Below are positions 25,316 through 33,863 of a stretch of DNA of 64,000 bases, in pieces. Below the pieces are notes generated by a model. It saw only the letters and a program-made list of their open reading frames with translations. It was not told the origin of the DNA and did no database searches. The stretch lies in NCBI GenBank assembly GCA_947259705.1, contig CAMYNL010000021.1:49378-113377 (forward strand). Reading direction: 5' to 3'. Source of the stretch: an uncultured Gammaproteobacteria bacterium. Lineage in GTDB: Bacteria > Pseudomonadota > Gammaproteobacteria > Arenicellales > JAANXG01. The position numbers and the translations under genes are program-made. Position 1 is the stretch's first letter. Each line of letters starts with the position of its first letter.

Positions 25316-25603
25316 ATGAACGCAGGGAGCCTCGTTTTGATCGAACGCCATCCGTCGCCGATGAAACTCGATGTTATGGGCGTGGACGAATGGCCGCTGC
25401 ATCAGAGCGGTTCGGCTCGATTTGAGCGGTCCTACCAGGAAACGGAGACCTGTTATGTTGTTTCGGGAGAGGCCGTCGTCACCCCCCATGGCGGCGGAGA
25501 CCCGGTTTGCCTGCAGGAAGGCGACCTGGTGAGCTTGCTGCCCGGGCTTACCTGTACCTGGGAGCTTCGCGGAGAGTTCAGCATGCATCATCGCGCCGGC
25601 TGA
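25316..25603 (+). CDS. Cupin-domain protein
   Basis: 95-aa single-cupin protein of the ureidoglycine-aminohydrolase-like type (DUF861): RFERSYQETETCYVVSGEAVVT carries a Glu and the first motif, and GDLVSLLPGLTCTWELRGEF the second. Only one or two clear metal-binding residues remain, and the ligand is unknown. Its 3' end overlaps the 3' end of dsrS on the other strand by 16 bases. Confidence 0.8.
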   Translation: MNAGSLVLIERHPSPMKLDVMGVDEWPLHQSGSARFERSYQETETCYVVSGEAVVTPHGGGDPVCLQEGDLVSLLPGLTCTWELRGEFSMHHRAG

Positions 25604-26721
25604 ACGATCCGCTCGCCGAGCAGCGTGGCGATGGCACCGCGCAGGAGTGCGGTGACGGGCGCGATCTTTGTGCGCATCACCGATCCGATAGCGTCGGTGC
25701 GCGCAAAGATCGGTCGCACCAACGGTTCGCCGCCGTAGGCGAGCACAATCATGGCGCGAAGCAAGGGTCTAAGCCCCGGGGCACTGTACAGCACGTCCGC
25801 CAGCATCGGCGTCGCCGTATCGGGTGTCGACAGCCAGTTGTCCACCTGGGATTCCAGTTCCTCGACGCTGGCGAACCCCGCCTCGCTCCAGCGGATCTGC
25901 CCCAGTCCCGACGCCATCGCTTCGAGCAGGGAAACCACGACGTCCTGGTCCGCGGGTTTTTCCAGCACCCGATCGCAGGTGGCCAGGAAGCCCTGGCCAC
26001 CGGCTGACAGCAACCACAGCAACGCGGCAGCGAAGGTGTTGTCCGCGTGCTGCAGGCAGGCGGCCACGGTGGCTCGGTCAGGGTGATCCGCTGCAGTGTC
26101 CGGAATCTCGTTCGCGGCCGCATGCAGGAAACCCACGTAATAATGTGTCTTGCCCGCACCGCGGCGCCACAGCTCATCGCGTTGCACGTCGCTGATCAAC
26201 CCGGGTTGCAGGACTAGCCTCACAGTATCGATGGCGTTCACGGTCTGTGCTTCGAAAGGAAGAAACTCCAGCAGGAACTCCGCCAGCCTGGGTGCCATGC
26301 GCCCCGCCGCCACCCGCCGCTTCGCCAGCAGATAGCGAGCTATATCGGCACGCGGCAGTGCCCACCAGATGCACCGTGCCAGCTCATTGGTGACGGCAGG
26401 CGCACGTGCTGCCGCTATCACTGCTTCCTCCTCGCCCAGCATGAGCAGGTCCTGCAGTTTGCTGTTGTGCATGTCTCCCAACCTGGTCCAACGCCTCAGG
26501 TATACCGGGTAGCCGCGTGGCGAACCCAGCGCGTGGGTGGCCAGCATCTCCCGCACCAGGCGTAGATACTGGTCTTCCCGGCAGGTGGGGTTCAGCTTGA
26601 CGCTTGCTTCGTCCGCGCCTGTCAGGCCGTGTACGGACATATTTGCCTCGTTGATGCGTACCGCCTGTGCGTTGGCGAGCAGGACGTTCAGCTTGAGTGT
26701 GTCTTCGGGTGACAGCTGCAT
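25588..26721 (-). CDS. dsrS: Sulfur oxidation/reduction protein DsrS
   Basis: Cytoplasmic protein of 377 aa known only from dsr-containing sulfur oxidisers; in Allochromatium vinosum dsrS is linked to the dsr operon and affects Dsr protein levels, but its biochemical role is open. Recognised from LKLNVLLANAQAVRINE, PTCREDQYLRLVREML, GSPRGYPVYLRRWTR, LVLQPGLISDVQRDELWRRG and LVRPIFARTDAIGSVMR. Largely helical, no transmembrane segment, no conserved Cys cluster. Here it lies 9 kb before dsrA rather than at the operon end. Confidence 0.82.
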   Translation of the reverse strand: MQLSPEDTLKLNVLLANAQAVRINEANMSVHGLTGADEASVKLNPTCREDQYLRLVREMLATHALGSPRGYPVYLRRWTRLGDMHNSKLQDLLMLGEEEAVIAAARAPAVTNELARCIWWALPRADIARYLLAKRRVAAGRMAPRLAEFLLEFLPFEAQTVNAIDTVRLVLQPGLISDVQRDELWRRGAGKTHYYVGFLHAAANEIPDTAADHPDRATVAACLQHADNTFAAALLWLLSAGGQGFLATCDRVLEKPADQDVVVSLLEAMASGLGQIRWSEAGFASVEELESQVDNWLSTPDTATPMLADVLYSAPGLRPLLRAMIVLAYGGEPLVRPIFARTDAIGSVMRTKIAPVTALLRGAIATLLGERIVQPAR

Positions 26722-26842
26722 CTTACTTTCGGGGTATTGGCCTCACGCGGGACTACCGCAATGGGATGCTTGTTGCCGGTTGGGCGATACACTACCATCC
26801 GCCGTCTGATTCATTGATTCCATATCGCTTCGAGAGCAAAAG

Positions 26843-27037
26843 ATGGACAAGATGTACTACGAAACCATTGACACACTTGAAAAGTCGGGCACGAACCCTG
26901 AGTACATACAGGGATGGGTCGGGGGTTACCTGGGCAACCCAAAGCGCGAGGAGCAGCGCATCACCGACGCGTACGGTACCGGGTACGAGGACGGTCGGGC
27001 CGGTACCACGGCCAACGCCGGTAAGTTCAAGTCCTGA
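26843..27037 (+). CDS. Small conserved protein of dsr-type sulfur oxidisers, 64 aa
   Basis: Sequence features: YYETIDTLEKSG, EYIQGWVGGYLGNPKREEQR and ITDAYGTGYEDGRAG. No signal peptide, no Cys, Gly-rich at the end. I recall near-identical small proteins in other dsr organisms without assigned function. Divergent from dsrS (121 bases between start codons), so the two may share a regulatory region. Converges on the next gene. Confidence 0.7.
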   Translation: MDKMYYETIDTLEKSGTNPEYIQGWVGGYLGNPKREEQRITDAYGTGYEDGRAGTTANAGKFKS

Positions 27038-27042
27038 GGCTC

Positions 27043-27648
27043 TCAATCGGGACCCACCACCGCATTACCGGTGCGGGTTAGGTCCAGTTTCGCCGTCCCG
27101 AAAAGGTTCTCCACCGCCTGCGCCAGGTGACGCGCCGCCTCCGGGGCGTCGAGGTCCATAACCTGTTGAATCACCCATCTGTTGGTCTGGTCCATGCCCA
27201 TGACCTGCTGGATAAGTTCCCCGAGTACACGGCGCATCTGATAACCCGGTCCATCGGATCCGTAGCGCGTGTGCGCATAGGCCGCGGCACGCTCATTGAG
27301 GGAATCCAGAAAGCGCGATGTGTAGTCGCCGCGACCGAACAAGTCTTCCAGGTTGCGCTGGTAGTGCCGCCCGGTCTCCCGCGCCATGCCGGTGATGAAC
27401 CGCTGTCGATCGTCTGGATCCAGGCCCGCATGGGCGATACGGTCTGCCACATGGACTAGAAAGTACAGGTACTCGCCGATTACCGCCGTACGCTGATGGT
27501 CATCGCTGTAATGGAAATCCGCCGCATGGATATTCTTGGCGGCGGTCAAGGCGATTTGCCACGCGGCATAGGCCAAGGCAGCCGCGTTGTCCTCCAGTGA
27601 CCGCGGTTGATCGCGATTACGCCATTTGTTGTGAATTCGAATCTTCAT
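27043..27648 (-). CDS. Conserved hypothetical helical protein, about 201 aa
   Basis: From the ATG at 27648 (KIRIHNKWRNRDQPRS) the product is almost entirely alpha-helical, with EYLYFLVHVADRIAHAGLD, TGMARETGRHYQRN and LGELIQQVMGMDQTNRWV. The open frame runs upstream to 27828, but that part has a random composition. No signal peptide or membrane segment, no catalytic motif. Function unknown. Its stop lies six bases from the stop of the convergent 64-aa gene. Confidence 0.7.
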   Translation of the reverse strand: MKIRIHNKWRNRDQPRSLEDNAAALAYAAWQIALTAAKNIHAADFHYSDDHQRTAVIGEYLYFLVHVADRIAHAGLDPDDRQRFITGMARETGRHYQRNLEDLFGRGDYTSRFLDSLNERAAAYAHTRYGSDGPGYQMRRVLGELIQQVMGMDQTNRWVIQQVMDLDAPEAARHLAQAVENLFGTAKLDLTRTGNAVVGPD

Positions 27649-27986
27649 AGACACTGTCGATGTCCTGATACGCGCCGATACGGGAACTATACATACGTAA
27701 TGGCCGCGCTGCTGTCGACTATCCGAATGGAATATGGGGATACGCACACTCAACCCTGGTTTACCGTGTCGAGCCATGCTAGCTTTTACACCGGATGTCG
27801 CCGAAAATGCCGACCGGTTGTGACGCACCGGCCCGGTTGGTGAGGCCGGCGCAGCGCAGATGCGACGTCTACCACGCCCGCCTCGCCGGGACGGTCGTCT
27901 TGCGTGCAGGTGACTCGATGGCGGAGTACCGAAACGTCGGCAGCGGCATATTTCATTAGCCCAAGTGTTACTGAGGACCTAGACCG
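27649..27986. other. Intergenic region, nothing recognised
   Basis: About 340 bases between two divergent genes. It must hold both promoters. One plus-strand frame (about 27789-27826) reads TPDVAENADRL then a stop, too short to interpret. The Shine-Dalgarno of the next gene is gagga at 27973-27977. Confidence 0.4.
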
Positions 27987-29030
27987 ATGGACGTTGAGCT
28001 GAGCCGCTTGATCGAAACGGTGCAGCATAACTGCGATATCTCCGATGCCCGCTTTGCCGGCGATTACACCCTGTGTACCTACCTCCTGAAGATGCGGGAG
28101 TATTTCCGCTGGCGGCACGATATCCCCTGCGGCGAACGCGTGGCAACGCAGGAAGTGGGGGCGTGGGTGGCGCGGAAGGAGGCCCAGTGGGAAAAACTGG
28201 AGACCGCCGAGTTGTCGCCGTTGCAATGGGCGGGCACCGATTGGGACCCGTTCCAGGTGGACGAGATAAACGAGTGGCTGTTGCCACTCGGTTACGCCTA
28301 TGCCGCAGGCGAGGGCCGTTATGCCAAACCATATTTCGTTATTGCCGAAACCTTGAGCCGGGAAGCCACGGACGATTACCGGCTCCTGATTCTGGGACAC
28401 GAGCACGCCAGGGAACTGGTGGCTCCCCCGGCCATGGCCCAGGCCAGGACCATCTATGTCCGGCGGGAATGCCTGCGACGCATGCTTTGGGAACACGTGG
28501 AGGAATGGCGCTGGCGCAAACGCGAAAACGCCATGGCCCGGGCCATCGACCACTACGGCTTTGATCTCGATCTGGCAGAGGCACTGGAGCGGATGACCGA
28601 CAATGAAATGGAAGCAGTGATTCTGCACGAGATCGGTGAGGTCGTGGCGGGCGACCTGGTCGGTGCGCCATGGAACGATATGCTGCTGGAGATTTCCCGG
28701 ACCACCGCCGAGATCCTGGCGCGTTCGGTTCGGGATCTTCTCGCGGATTGCCTATCGGCGCTGCCGGCGATGCTGGAATCCGAAAACAGGGCCTCCCTGC
28801 ATTTCTATTTTGCCAACATGACGCCCGCACGTTCAGACATGTTCCCCAGCCTCGAGCGCGCCTACAAAGCATGGGTAGACTGCGGGGAACTTGGGCCCCT
28901 CAAACGCACGGTGAGGGAGGGCAGGCAGCACTGGCAGGGCGTCGCCAACGAAATGGTGGCGCTATACGAACGGCACGGGGTCGATTGCGCTAAACGCATC
29001 GAGTCGCTGGTGACCGTCAGCCAGCTTTGA
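27987..29030 (+). CDS. Sfum_1244-family protein
   Basis: 347 aa, cytoplasmic, helical. Family features: LIETVQHNCDISDARFAGDYT, LCTYLLKMREYFRWRHDIP, a middle with FQVDEINEWLLPLGYAYAAG, and ILHEIGEVVAGDLVG, whose HExxxE arrangement could bind metal. The family occurs in bacteria with dissimilatory sulfur metabolism, including Syntrophobacter, from which it takes its name, and has no tested function. Not in an obvious operon; the next gene starts 24 bases later and may be coupled. Confidence 0.75.
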   Translation: MDVELSRLIETVQHNCDISDARFAGDYTLCTYLLKMREYFRWRHDIPCGERVATQEVGAWVARKEAQWEKLETAELSPLQWAGTDWDPFQVDEINEWLLPLGYAYAAGEGRYAKPYFVIAETLSREATDDYRLLILGHEHARELVAPPAMAQARTIYVRRECLRRMLWEHVEEWRWRKRENAMARAIDHYGFDLDLAEALERMTDNEMEAVILHEIGEVVAGDLVGAPWNDMLLEISRTTAEILARSVRDLLADCLSALPAMLESENRASLHFYFANMTPARSDMFPSLERAYKAWVDCGELGPLKRTVREGRQHWQGVANEMVALYERHGVDCAKRIESLVTVSQL

Positions 29031-29054
29031 GCAGGTGGCCTGGGACAGTATCGC

Positions 29055-29726
29055 ATGTTGGTCAGACTGCAGGGCGTTCTGAATTCGGAGCAGGTCCAGG
29101 TGGCCGCGGACCTATTGAGCCGATGTACGTTCGCTGACGGCGTGGAGAGCGCGGGCGCCCGCGCCGGCCGGGTCAAGCGTAACCTGGAGGCGGCAGGTGG
29201 CCAGAGCAGTCTGACGCCGGTCAACAACCTGGTGATGGGGGCGTTGCTGCGCCATCCCGACTACCGCGCTGCCGCGCTGGCGAGGAGCGTTGCCGCGCCG
29301 TTCTACTCCCGATACAGAAGTGGCATGCACTACGGCAGCCACATCGACGATCCCATCATGGGAGGGAGCGCACCTTATCGTTCAGACATCGCAATTACGA
29401 TATTTCTGTCGGACCCCGCCGCCTATGGCGGCGGAGAGCTGGCAATAGAGTCGCGTTTCGGTCCCCAGGCGATAAAGCTTCCCGCGGGCGACGCGGCCTT
29501 GTATCCAGCGAGCAACGTGCATGAAGTCAGGCCGGTGACTTCCGGCGAAAGACTGGTTGCCGTGACTTGGGTGCAAAGCCTGGTAAGGGATGCCCACAAA
29601 CGGGAGTTGCTGTTCGAGTTGCACCAGGCACGTGAACAGATGTTGCGGGAGGCGCCGGAGAGCGAGGCCGCGCAGCGACTGGAGGTGGTTTACGCCAATC
29701 TGGTGCGGCTGTGGGCCGAGATTTGA
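29055..29726 (+). CDS. Fe(II)/2-oxoglutarate-dependent PKHD-type hydroxylase
   Basis: 223 aa, PiuC/YbiX family. Iron ligands in MHYGSHIDDPIM (HxD) and in ASNVHEVRPVTSGERLVAVTW (distal His, then the Arg that binds 2-oxoglutarate). N-terminal part starts LVRLQGVLNSEQV, as in the family. In other bacteria the gene is often iron-regulated and near TonB-dependent siderophore receptors; here its neighbours are a helical unknown gene and a lytic transglycosylase. Complete, normal length. Confidence 0.92.
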   Translation: MLVRLQGVLNSEQVQVAADLLSRCTFADGVESAGARAGRVKRNLEAAGGQSSLTPVNNLVMGALLRHPDYRAAALARSVAAPFYSRYRSGMHYGSHIDDPIMGGSAPYRSDIAITIFLSDPAAYGGGELAIESRFGPQAIKLPAGDAALYPASNVHEVRPVTSGERLVAVTWVQSLVRDAHKRELLFELHQAREQMLREAPESEAAQRLEVVYANLVRLWAEI

Positions 29727-29957
29727 ACCACCAGGCCTGCCACTCTAGGGCAGGTGGATCCCCGTCGCGACCCGTCCATCCGTCGCCCCGCATCACTGAA
29801 CAGAAGCCTCTACGCACGATGGTCCAGTGCCGTTATGCTGTGACTCTCAATGCCCATACCGGCGGTCGAAGGCTGCCGGGTGATGGGTGACCCTCGGACC
29901 GGGGGCGATGTTGTAGGCCAAGGTCAACAGGTCTTGGAAACGTATCGAGGTGCGGTG

Positions 29958-30653
29958 ATGCGGAGGGCTCAGACACCGTTTTTTCGTGACTCGAGACTGG
30001 CGCTGCTCAGCGTCTTGATGTGGCTGATCGCGGTCATCAACCTGGTGGCCCAGCCCGAGTGGTGGTCCCGGTCGGGGCAGGTCCGGGCAGCGCTGACCGA
30101 TGCGCCCGGCAACATCGGCGAGCCGGTTGACGCCCGCGCGGCAACACTACCGGCCGACCCGAACTACCCCAGCGAACCGATGTGGCGCGTTACGTCCCGC
30201 TACGATGCAATGATCGCATCCATTGCACGGACACACGGTCTCGACCCGGCGCTGCTCAAGGCCATGGTGCAGGCGGAATCGGCATTCGATCCCAACGCGC
30301 TTTCGGTGGATGGGGCCCAGGGGCTGATGCAACTATTGCCGGAAACAGCGGCCGAGCTTGGTATCGTCGATCTGCTGAATCCCTACCTCAATCTGCAGGC
30401 GGGCGCCCGGCACCTGGTCCACCTGCTGGAGAGATTCGATGGGGACCTGTTGTTGTCCGTTGCGGCCTACAACGCGGGCGAGTACGCGGTGCGGCGCCAC
30501 CAAGGTGTGCCGCCGTATCCGGAAACGCATCGATACCTGTATCGGGTGTTCGGTCTGCAAAGCATTTACGCGGGAAGCGCGCCCGTATCACTGCCGGTGC
30601 AACCGCGCCGGGACAGGGCCGCCGAGGCAATAGTGGTCGTATCCCTGGAGTAG
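29958..30653 (+). CDS. Lytic transglycosylase, SLT domain
   Basis: Cleaves peptidoglycan between MurNAc and GlcNAc with formation of 1,6-anhydro-MurNAc. From the ATG at 29958 (Shine-Dalgarno gaggtg) the protein has a short basic N-terminus, one membrane anchor (LALLSVLMWLIAVINLVA) and a Slt70-type domain with catalytic Glu in AMVQAESAFDPNA, then GLMQLLPETAAELG and AAYNAGEYAV. In-frame starts further upstream (29850, 29883) exist but encode a random-looking segment. Confidence 0.88.
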   Translation: MRRAQTPFFRDSRLALLSVLMWLIAVINLVAQPEWWSRSGQVRAALTDAPGNIGEPVDARAATLPADPNYPSEPMWRVTSRYDAMIASIARTHGLDPALLKAMVQAESAFDPNALSVDGAQGLMQLLPETAAELGIVDLLNPYLNLQAGARHLVHLLERFDGDLLLSVAAYNAGEYAVRRHQGVPPYPETHRYLYRVFGLQSIYAGSAPVSLPVQPRRDRAAEAIVVVSLE

Positions 30654-30949
30654 GCAGCAAGGCAGCACCGGCACCGCGTTTTCCATGGCTGCGAATACGC
30701 GCGGGGGACCGTGATCGAGCCGCCGTACGCGCCGACCTGCGGTGGGCGCTCAGTGACCTCGCCGTCGGGCCCCGTTGAGACGAGGATCAATTTGTCGGCA
30801 AGGCTATCGATCTCATCAAGGCTGCACCGTACCGTCCGGGCGCCTGCAGCAACCGGCCGGTAATGGTTGATGGGGTTCCGGGGCAGTCAGGTTTCCGTTT
30901 TCCGGACGAAGAGAATTGACGGCATGGTGTCAATGCGCGGTATACGACA
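30654..30949. other. Intergenic region with an unexplained minus-strand frame
   Basis: Nearly 300 bases before ycgL. On the minus strand a frame stays open from about 30880 into the transglycosylase gene, reading PINHYRPVAAG, RTVRCSLDEIDSLADKLI and LVSTGPDGEVTERPPQ. It has no good start and I cannot assign it; it may be a gene remnant. No RNase D gene precedes ycgL, although that is a common arrangement. Confidence 0.3.
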
Positions 30950-31192
30950 ATGAAGTGCTGGATCTATAGATCGAAGCGGAAGCCCGACCATTATTTGTTC
31001 AGCGACCGGCCGAACGAACTAGAGCATGTGCCGGCCGCTTTGCAGGCACTGCTGAGTCCGCTCGATCTCGTCATGAGCCTGGAACTTACGCCGGCCAGGC
31101 GGCTGGCGAACGCCGATACCACTGCCGTGCTCACCGCATTGCGCCAAAAAGGTTTTTACCTGCAGATTCCACCCCGCGACATCGTGCACTGA
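30950..31192 (+). CDS. ycgL: YcgL family protein
   Basis: 80-aa cytoplasmic protein of the gammaproteobacterial YcgL family (DUF709), structure known but function unknown. Features: KCWIYRSKRKPDHYLF at the start, LSPLDLVMSLELTPARRLA in the middle and QKGFYLQIPP at the end. Normal length and complete. Confidence 0.92.
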   Translation: MKCWIYRSKRKPDHYLFSDRPNELEHVPAALQALLSPLDLVMSLELTPARRLANADTTAVLTALRQKGFYLQIPPRDIVH

Positions 31193-31238
31193 TTCTGCGC
31201 CGACCCCGGCAGACACAACGTTCCCGGGGTGCCTGGAT

Positions 31239-32333
31239 TCAGCCGGAAAACGCGCTGGCCACCGCCTGATTGATGATCTCTCCTTGCTGCAGGTTGAGAG
31301 CATCCCGGAAACCCGCGTGAGCGGAGAGCAGTTGCGCCAATTCACCTCGGGAGACACTGTCCGCCAACTGCAGCACATAGGGCTGGGTGGCGTGACAGAG
31401 GGCCTGGGTGCTGGTACGACCCACCGCCCCGGGCATATTCGCCACGCCATAATGCACCACGCCGTCTACCACGTAGGTGGGGTCATGATGGGTGGTCGCG
31501 CGGATTGTCTCCACGCAGCCGCCCTGGTCGACACCCACGTCCACGATTACGGCACCTTGTCGCATCTGCTTCAGCATCGCCCGCTCGAGCAGAATGGGGC
31601 AGCGAGCACCAGGGATCAGTACGGCGCCGATGACCAGGTCCGCCTCCACGACGTGCTCGCTTACGGCATGGGGATCTGAGTACACGGTGTGCACGTTCGG
31701 CGGCATCACCGCGTCCACGTGTCGCAGTCGGTCGAGATTGACGTCCATGATGACCACATTGGCGCCGAGCCCCGCCGCCACTCGTGCGGCGTTGGTCCCC
31801 ACCGTGCCTGCTCCCAGAATAAGCACATTGCCCGGCTCCACCCCGGTGACGCCACCGAGCAGTATGCCCCGTCCCATCATCGGTCGTTCCAGATACTTTG
31901 CGCCTTCCTGCACGCTCATGCGCCCGGCAACCTCGCTCATGGGGGTAAGCAACGGCAGCCCGCCGCCGGCGTCGGTAAGGGTCTCATAGGCCAGTGCCGT
32001 GATGCCCGAGTCCCGGCAGGCAGCAGTAAGCTCTCGTGATGCTGCGAAATGGAAGTAGGTAAACATGACCTGGCCGCTGCGCAGCAATGGCCATTCCTCG
32101 GGCAGGGGTTCCTTTACCTTCACGACCAGTTCGGCTTCGAACACGTCGGCGTGGCTGGCTACGATGTCGGCGCCGGCCGCGCCATACTGCTCATCACTGT
32201 AGCCGCTTCCGCTCCCGGCACCTGCCTCGATCAGCACGTGATGGCCGGCTGCGGTCAACAACTGAACGCCCACTGGCAGCATCGCCACCCGGTATTCGTC
32301 TGCCTTGGTCTCGCGGGGAACGCCGATACGCAT
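31239..32333 (-). CDS. ald: Alanine dehydrogenase
   Basis: NAD-dependent reversible deamination of L-alanine to pyruvate and ammonia. 364 aa, typical. N-terminal RIGVPRETKADEYRVAMLP, catalytic Lys in KVKEPLPEEW, catalytic His in FTYFHFAAS, Rossmann motif ILGAGTVGTNAARVA and C-terminal DGVVHYGVANMPGAVGRTST. Shine-Dalgarno aggat before the ATG at 32333. Transcribed alone. The upstream terminator isolates it from the preceding minus-strand operon. Confidence 0.95.
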   Translation of the reverse strand: MRIGVPRETKADEYRVAMLPVGVQLLTAAGHHVLIEAGAGSGSGYSDEQYGAAGADIVASHADVFEAELVVKVKEPLPEEWPLLRSGQVMFTYFHFAASRELTAACRDSGITALAYETLTDAGGGLPLLTPMSEVAGRMSVQEGAKYLERPMMGRGILLGGVTGVEPGNVLILGAGTVGTNAARVAAGLGANVVIMDVNLDRLRHVDAVMPPNVHTVYSDPHAVSEHVVEADLVIGAVLIPGARCPILLERAMLKQMRQGAVIVDVGVDQGGCVETIRATTHHDPTYVVDGVVHYGVANMPGAVGRTSTQALCHATQPYVLQLADSVSRGELAQLLSAHAGFRDALNLQQGEIINQAVASAFSG

Positions 32334-32424
32334 GACTTCGATCCTACGGTTCGACGCAGCCTATCATGGTCCGAAGCCCGGATACAGAAGAGGCGACGTA
32401 ACGGCAACAGCGATGCCCTGAAAC

Positions 32425-32455
32425 ACAAAAGCCAGTGCAGGGCACTGGCTTTTGT
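32425..32455 (-). terminator. Intrinsic terminator of the RspA/Cas6-like operon
   Basis: Inverted repeat ACAAAAGCCAGTGC / GCACTGGCTTTTGT (32425-32438 and 32442-32455). It begins about 20 bases after the stop codon of the 67-aa gene and has T-rich flanks on both strands, so it could stop transcription from either side. Confidence 0.85.
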
Positions 32456-32475
32456 CGCTTAAATCCGTGGCCTGG

Positions 32476-32679
32476 TCAGCGGCGGGAGCCCTTTTCCTCG
32501 TGGGCCAGGTCGATCACCTCGCGCGCCATTTCCATGTACTTTTCTCGATATTGGTGCAAGCGATGGCCTTCCTGGCTCGCCCAGTATTCTTCCGGCTCCA
32601 CACCGTGGGTCTGCTCGTACTCGATGAACTGCTTCTGCATTTCGAGCATTTTTTCAATCAGTTCACGTTTGTCACTCAT
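32476..32679 (-). CDS. Small helical protein, 67 aa, last gene of the dsr-divergent operon
   Basis: Highly charged, predicted as one long helix or coiled coil: DKRELIEKMLEMQKQFIEYE, then HGVEPEEYWASQEGHRLHQY and REKYMEMAREVIDLAHEEKG. No Cys. It follows the rspA-like gene by 86 bases and is closed by a strong terminator. Such proteins occur beside dsrC/tusE-type genes in sulfur oxidisers, but I know no function. Confidence 0.7.
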   Translation of the reverse strand: MSDKRELIEKMLEMQKQFIEYEQTHGVEPEEYWASQEGHRLHQYREKYMEMAREVIDLAHEEKGSRR

Positions 32680-32765
32680 TTTCGGGAACCTCGGCCTGCG
32701 CGGCGATGGTCAAAAAAGTAGCACAGCGTCGGAGCGCTGGGCATACGCCTTTCGGGATAGTCTGG

Positions 32766-33104
32766 CTAGTAGCCACCCTTGCGGCGGGTCTCCGGCAGGC
32801 CCGCGATCTTTCCGCCCTGCTTGCTTGGCATGAGGGGGAACAATTCATACAAGTCCCTGCTCCCGAGCTTGGTTCCCCAGCGCTTGCTCAAATCCTTGAC
32901 AATGGTTCGCTCATTGGGCTGATTGCCGCCGTTTTCGAAGTACTCCTCGCGGAGGTAATCGATCACCGCCCAGTGTTTGTCGGTCAATTCGATCCCCTCG
33001 AGACCGGCAATATGTTCGCCGAGTTCCCTGCTCCAGTCGTCCGAATTTACCAGATAGCCGTGGTCTGTGGTCTCAATGGTTTTGCCGTCGAAGTCATAAG
33101 CCAT
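32766..33104 (-). CDS. Cysteine-less DsrC/TusE family protein (RspA type)
   Basis: 112 aa, DsrC fold over the whole length (YDFDGKTIETTDHGYLVNSD, DKHWAVIDYLREEYFENGG, LYELFPLMPSKQGGKIAGLP). The C-terminal arm that in DsrC ends with two redox Cys reads GGKIAGLPETRRKGGY here: both positions are non-Cys. DsrC relatives of this kind have been named RspA, for regulatory sulfur-related protein, and cannot carry sulfur. Very good Shine-Dalgarno caggag. The true DsrC of this organism is encoded at 39.7 kb. A regulatory role, for example binding nucleic acid or competing with DsrC, is inference. Confidence 0.88.
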   Translation of the reverse strand: MAYDFDGKTIETTDHGYLVNSDDWSRELGEHIAGLEGIELTDKHWAVIDYLREEYFENGGNQPNERTIVKDLSKRWGTKLGSRDLYELFPLMPSKQGGKIAGLPETRRKGGY

Positions 33105-33152
33105 CGTTGTCTCCTGCAGTCCAGTAGATTTTAATTACCATGTGCTGAACAG

Positions 33153-33851
33153 TCAGCGTCGATTCTCCGCTGAAACAGAGGCCACCCCCTTGTGTGGCAG
33201 GAACAGCCCGCATCCCAGCGTGCGCCCCGCACCCAGACCGCGCTGCTGCAGCCGCACCGAATGTTCGACATCGAGGTCCGCCAGCATGATGCTTCGCACC
33301 GACAGCTTCACTGCCGGCAGCCTGAAGTAATGCTCGCGCCCGCAAAGCAGTTTGCGGACAGTGATCCCCCGTTGGCACAGTTCCGATACCACGGCTTCCA
33401 CGAATTGTTCTTCGTCGTTTCCAGTGGCCGTCATCACGTGTCGGGAAAAGATGGTGGTCAGCGCGACCAGGGGACGGGACCTGGCATCCCCCACCGCTAT
33501 CGGGTGACCGTCTATGTCCAGGATTTGCCCCGTCAACGTCCGCGCCTGCTCGATCCGGTGTTTCGGCAACCGCAGTGACATCCTGGCGCGCCGCGACAGA
33601 TGCAGGACCTCTGTGTCCGGATCCTGAGGCCGCTGCCAGCCATTGCCGGATTCTGCGCCATGGATGAGGTGAATACCCGCTTCCGGTTCGTCATCCATCC
33701 AGGGCAGTTGTTTCAGGATGGCGCCTGACAGCGCATGGGCATGATCGAGGGGGATCGATCGTGCGGAGATACGGAACACAAGATCCTGCACGTCGTCAGG
33801 TACCTGGTACGGCTTGTCCCGCGCATCGTCCTGCCAATGGTGTTGTACCAT
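33153..33851 (-). CDS. Cas6/Cmx6-like RAMP protein without a CRISPR locus
   Basis: 232 aa. It matches proteins annotated as type I-MYXAN Cas6/Cmx6: VPDDVQDLVFRISARSIPLD at the start, HALSGAILKQLPWMDDEP, GIHLIHGAESGNGW, then RARMSLRLPKHRIEQA and the Gly-rich loop RGLGAGRTLGCGLFLPHK near the end, a hallmark of RAMP/ferredoxin-fold RNA-binding proteins. It stands 48 bases upstream of the rspA-like gene. No repeat array and no other cas gene lies in the window, so it is unlikely to process crRNA here. An RNA-binding or RNA-cleaving role in control of sulfur genes is a hypothesis. Confidence 0.8.
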   Translation of the reverse strand: MVQHHWQDDARDKPYQVPDDVQDLVFRISARSIPLDHAHALSGAILKQLPWMDDEPEAGIHLIHGAESGNGWQRPQDPDTEVLHLSRRARMSLRLPKHRIEQARTLTGQILDIDGHPIAVGDARSRPLVALTTIFSRHVMTATGNDEEQFVEAVVSELCQRGITVRKLLCGREHYFRLPAVKLSVRSIMLADLDVEHSVRLQQRGLGAGRTLGCGLFLPHKGVASVSAENRR

Positions 33852-33863
33852 GGTTGCCCCGAC

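Noticed and set aside
33153..33851. A CRISPR locus around the Cas6-like gene
   Set aside because: No direct-repeat array with regular spacing was seen anywhere in the window, and no cas1, cas2, cas3 or effector gene is present.
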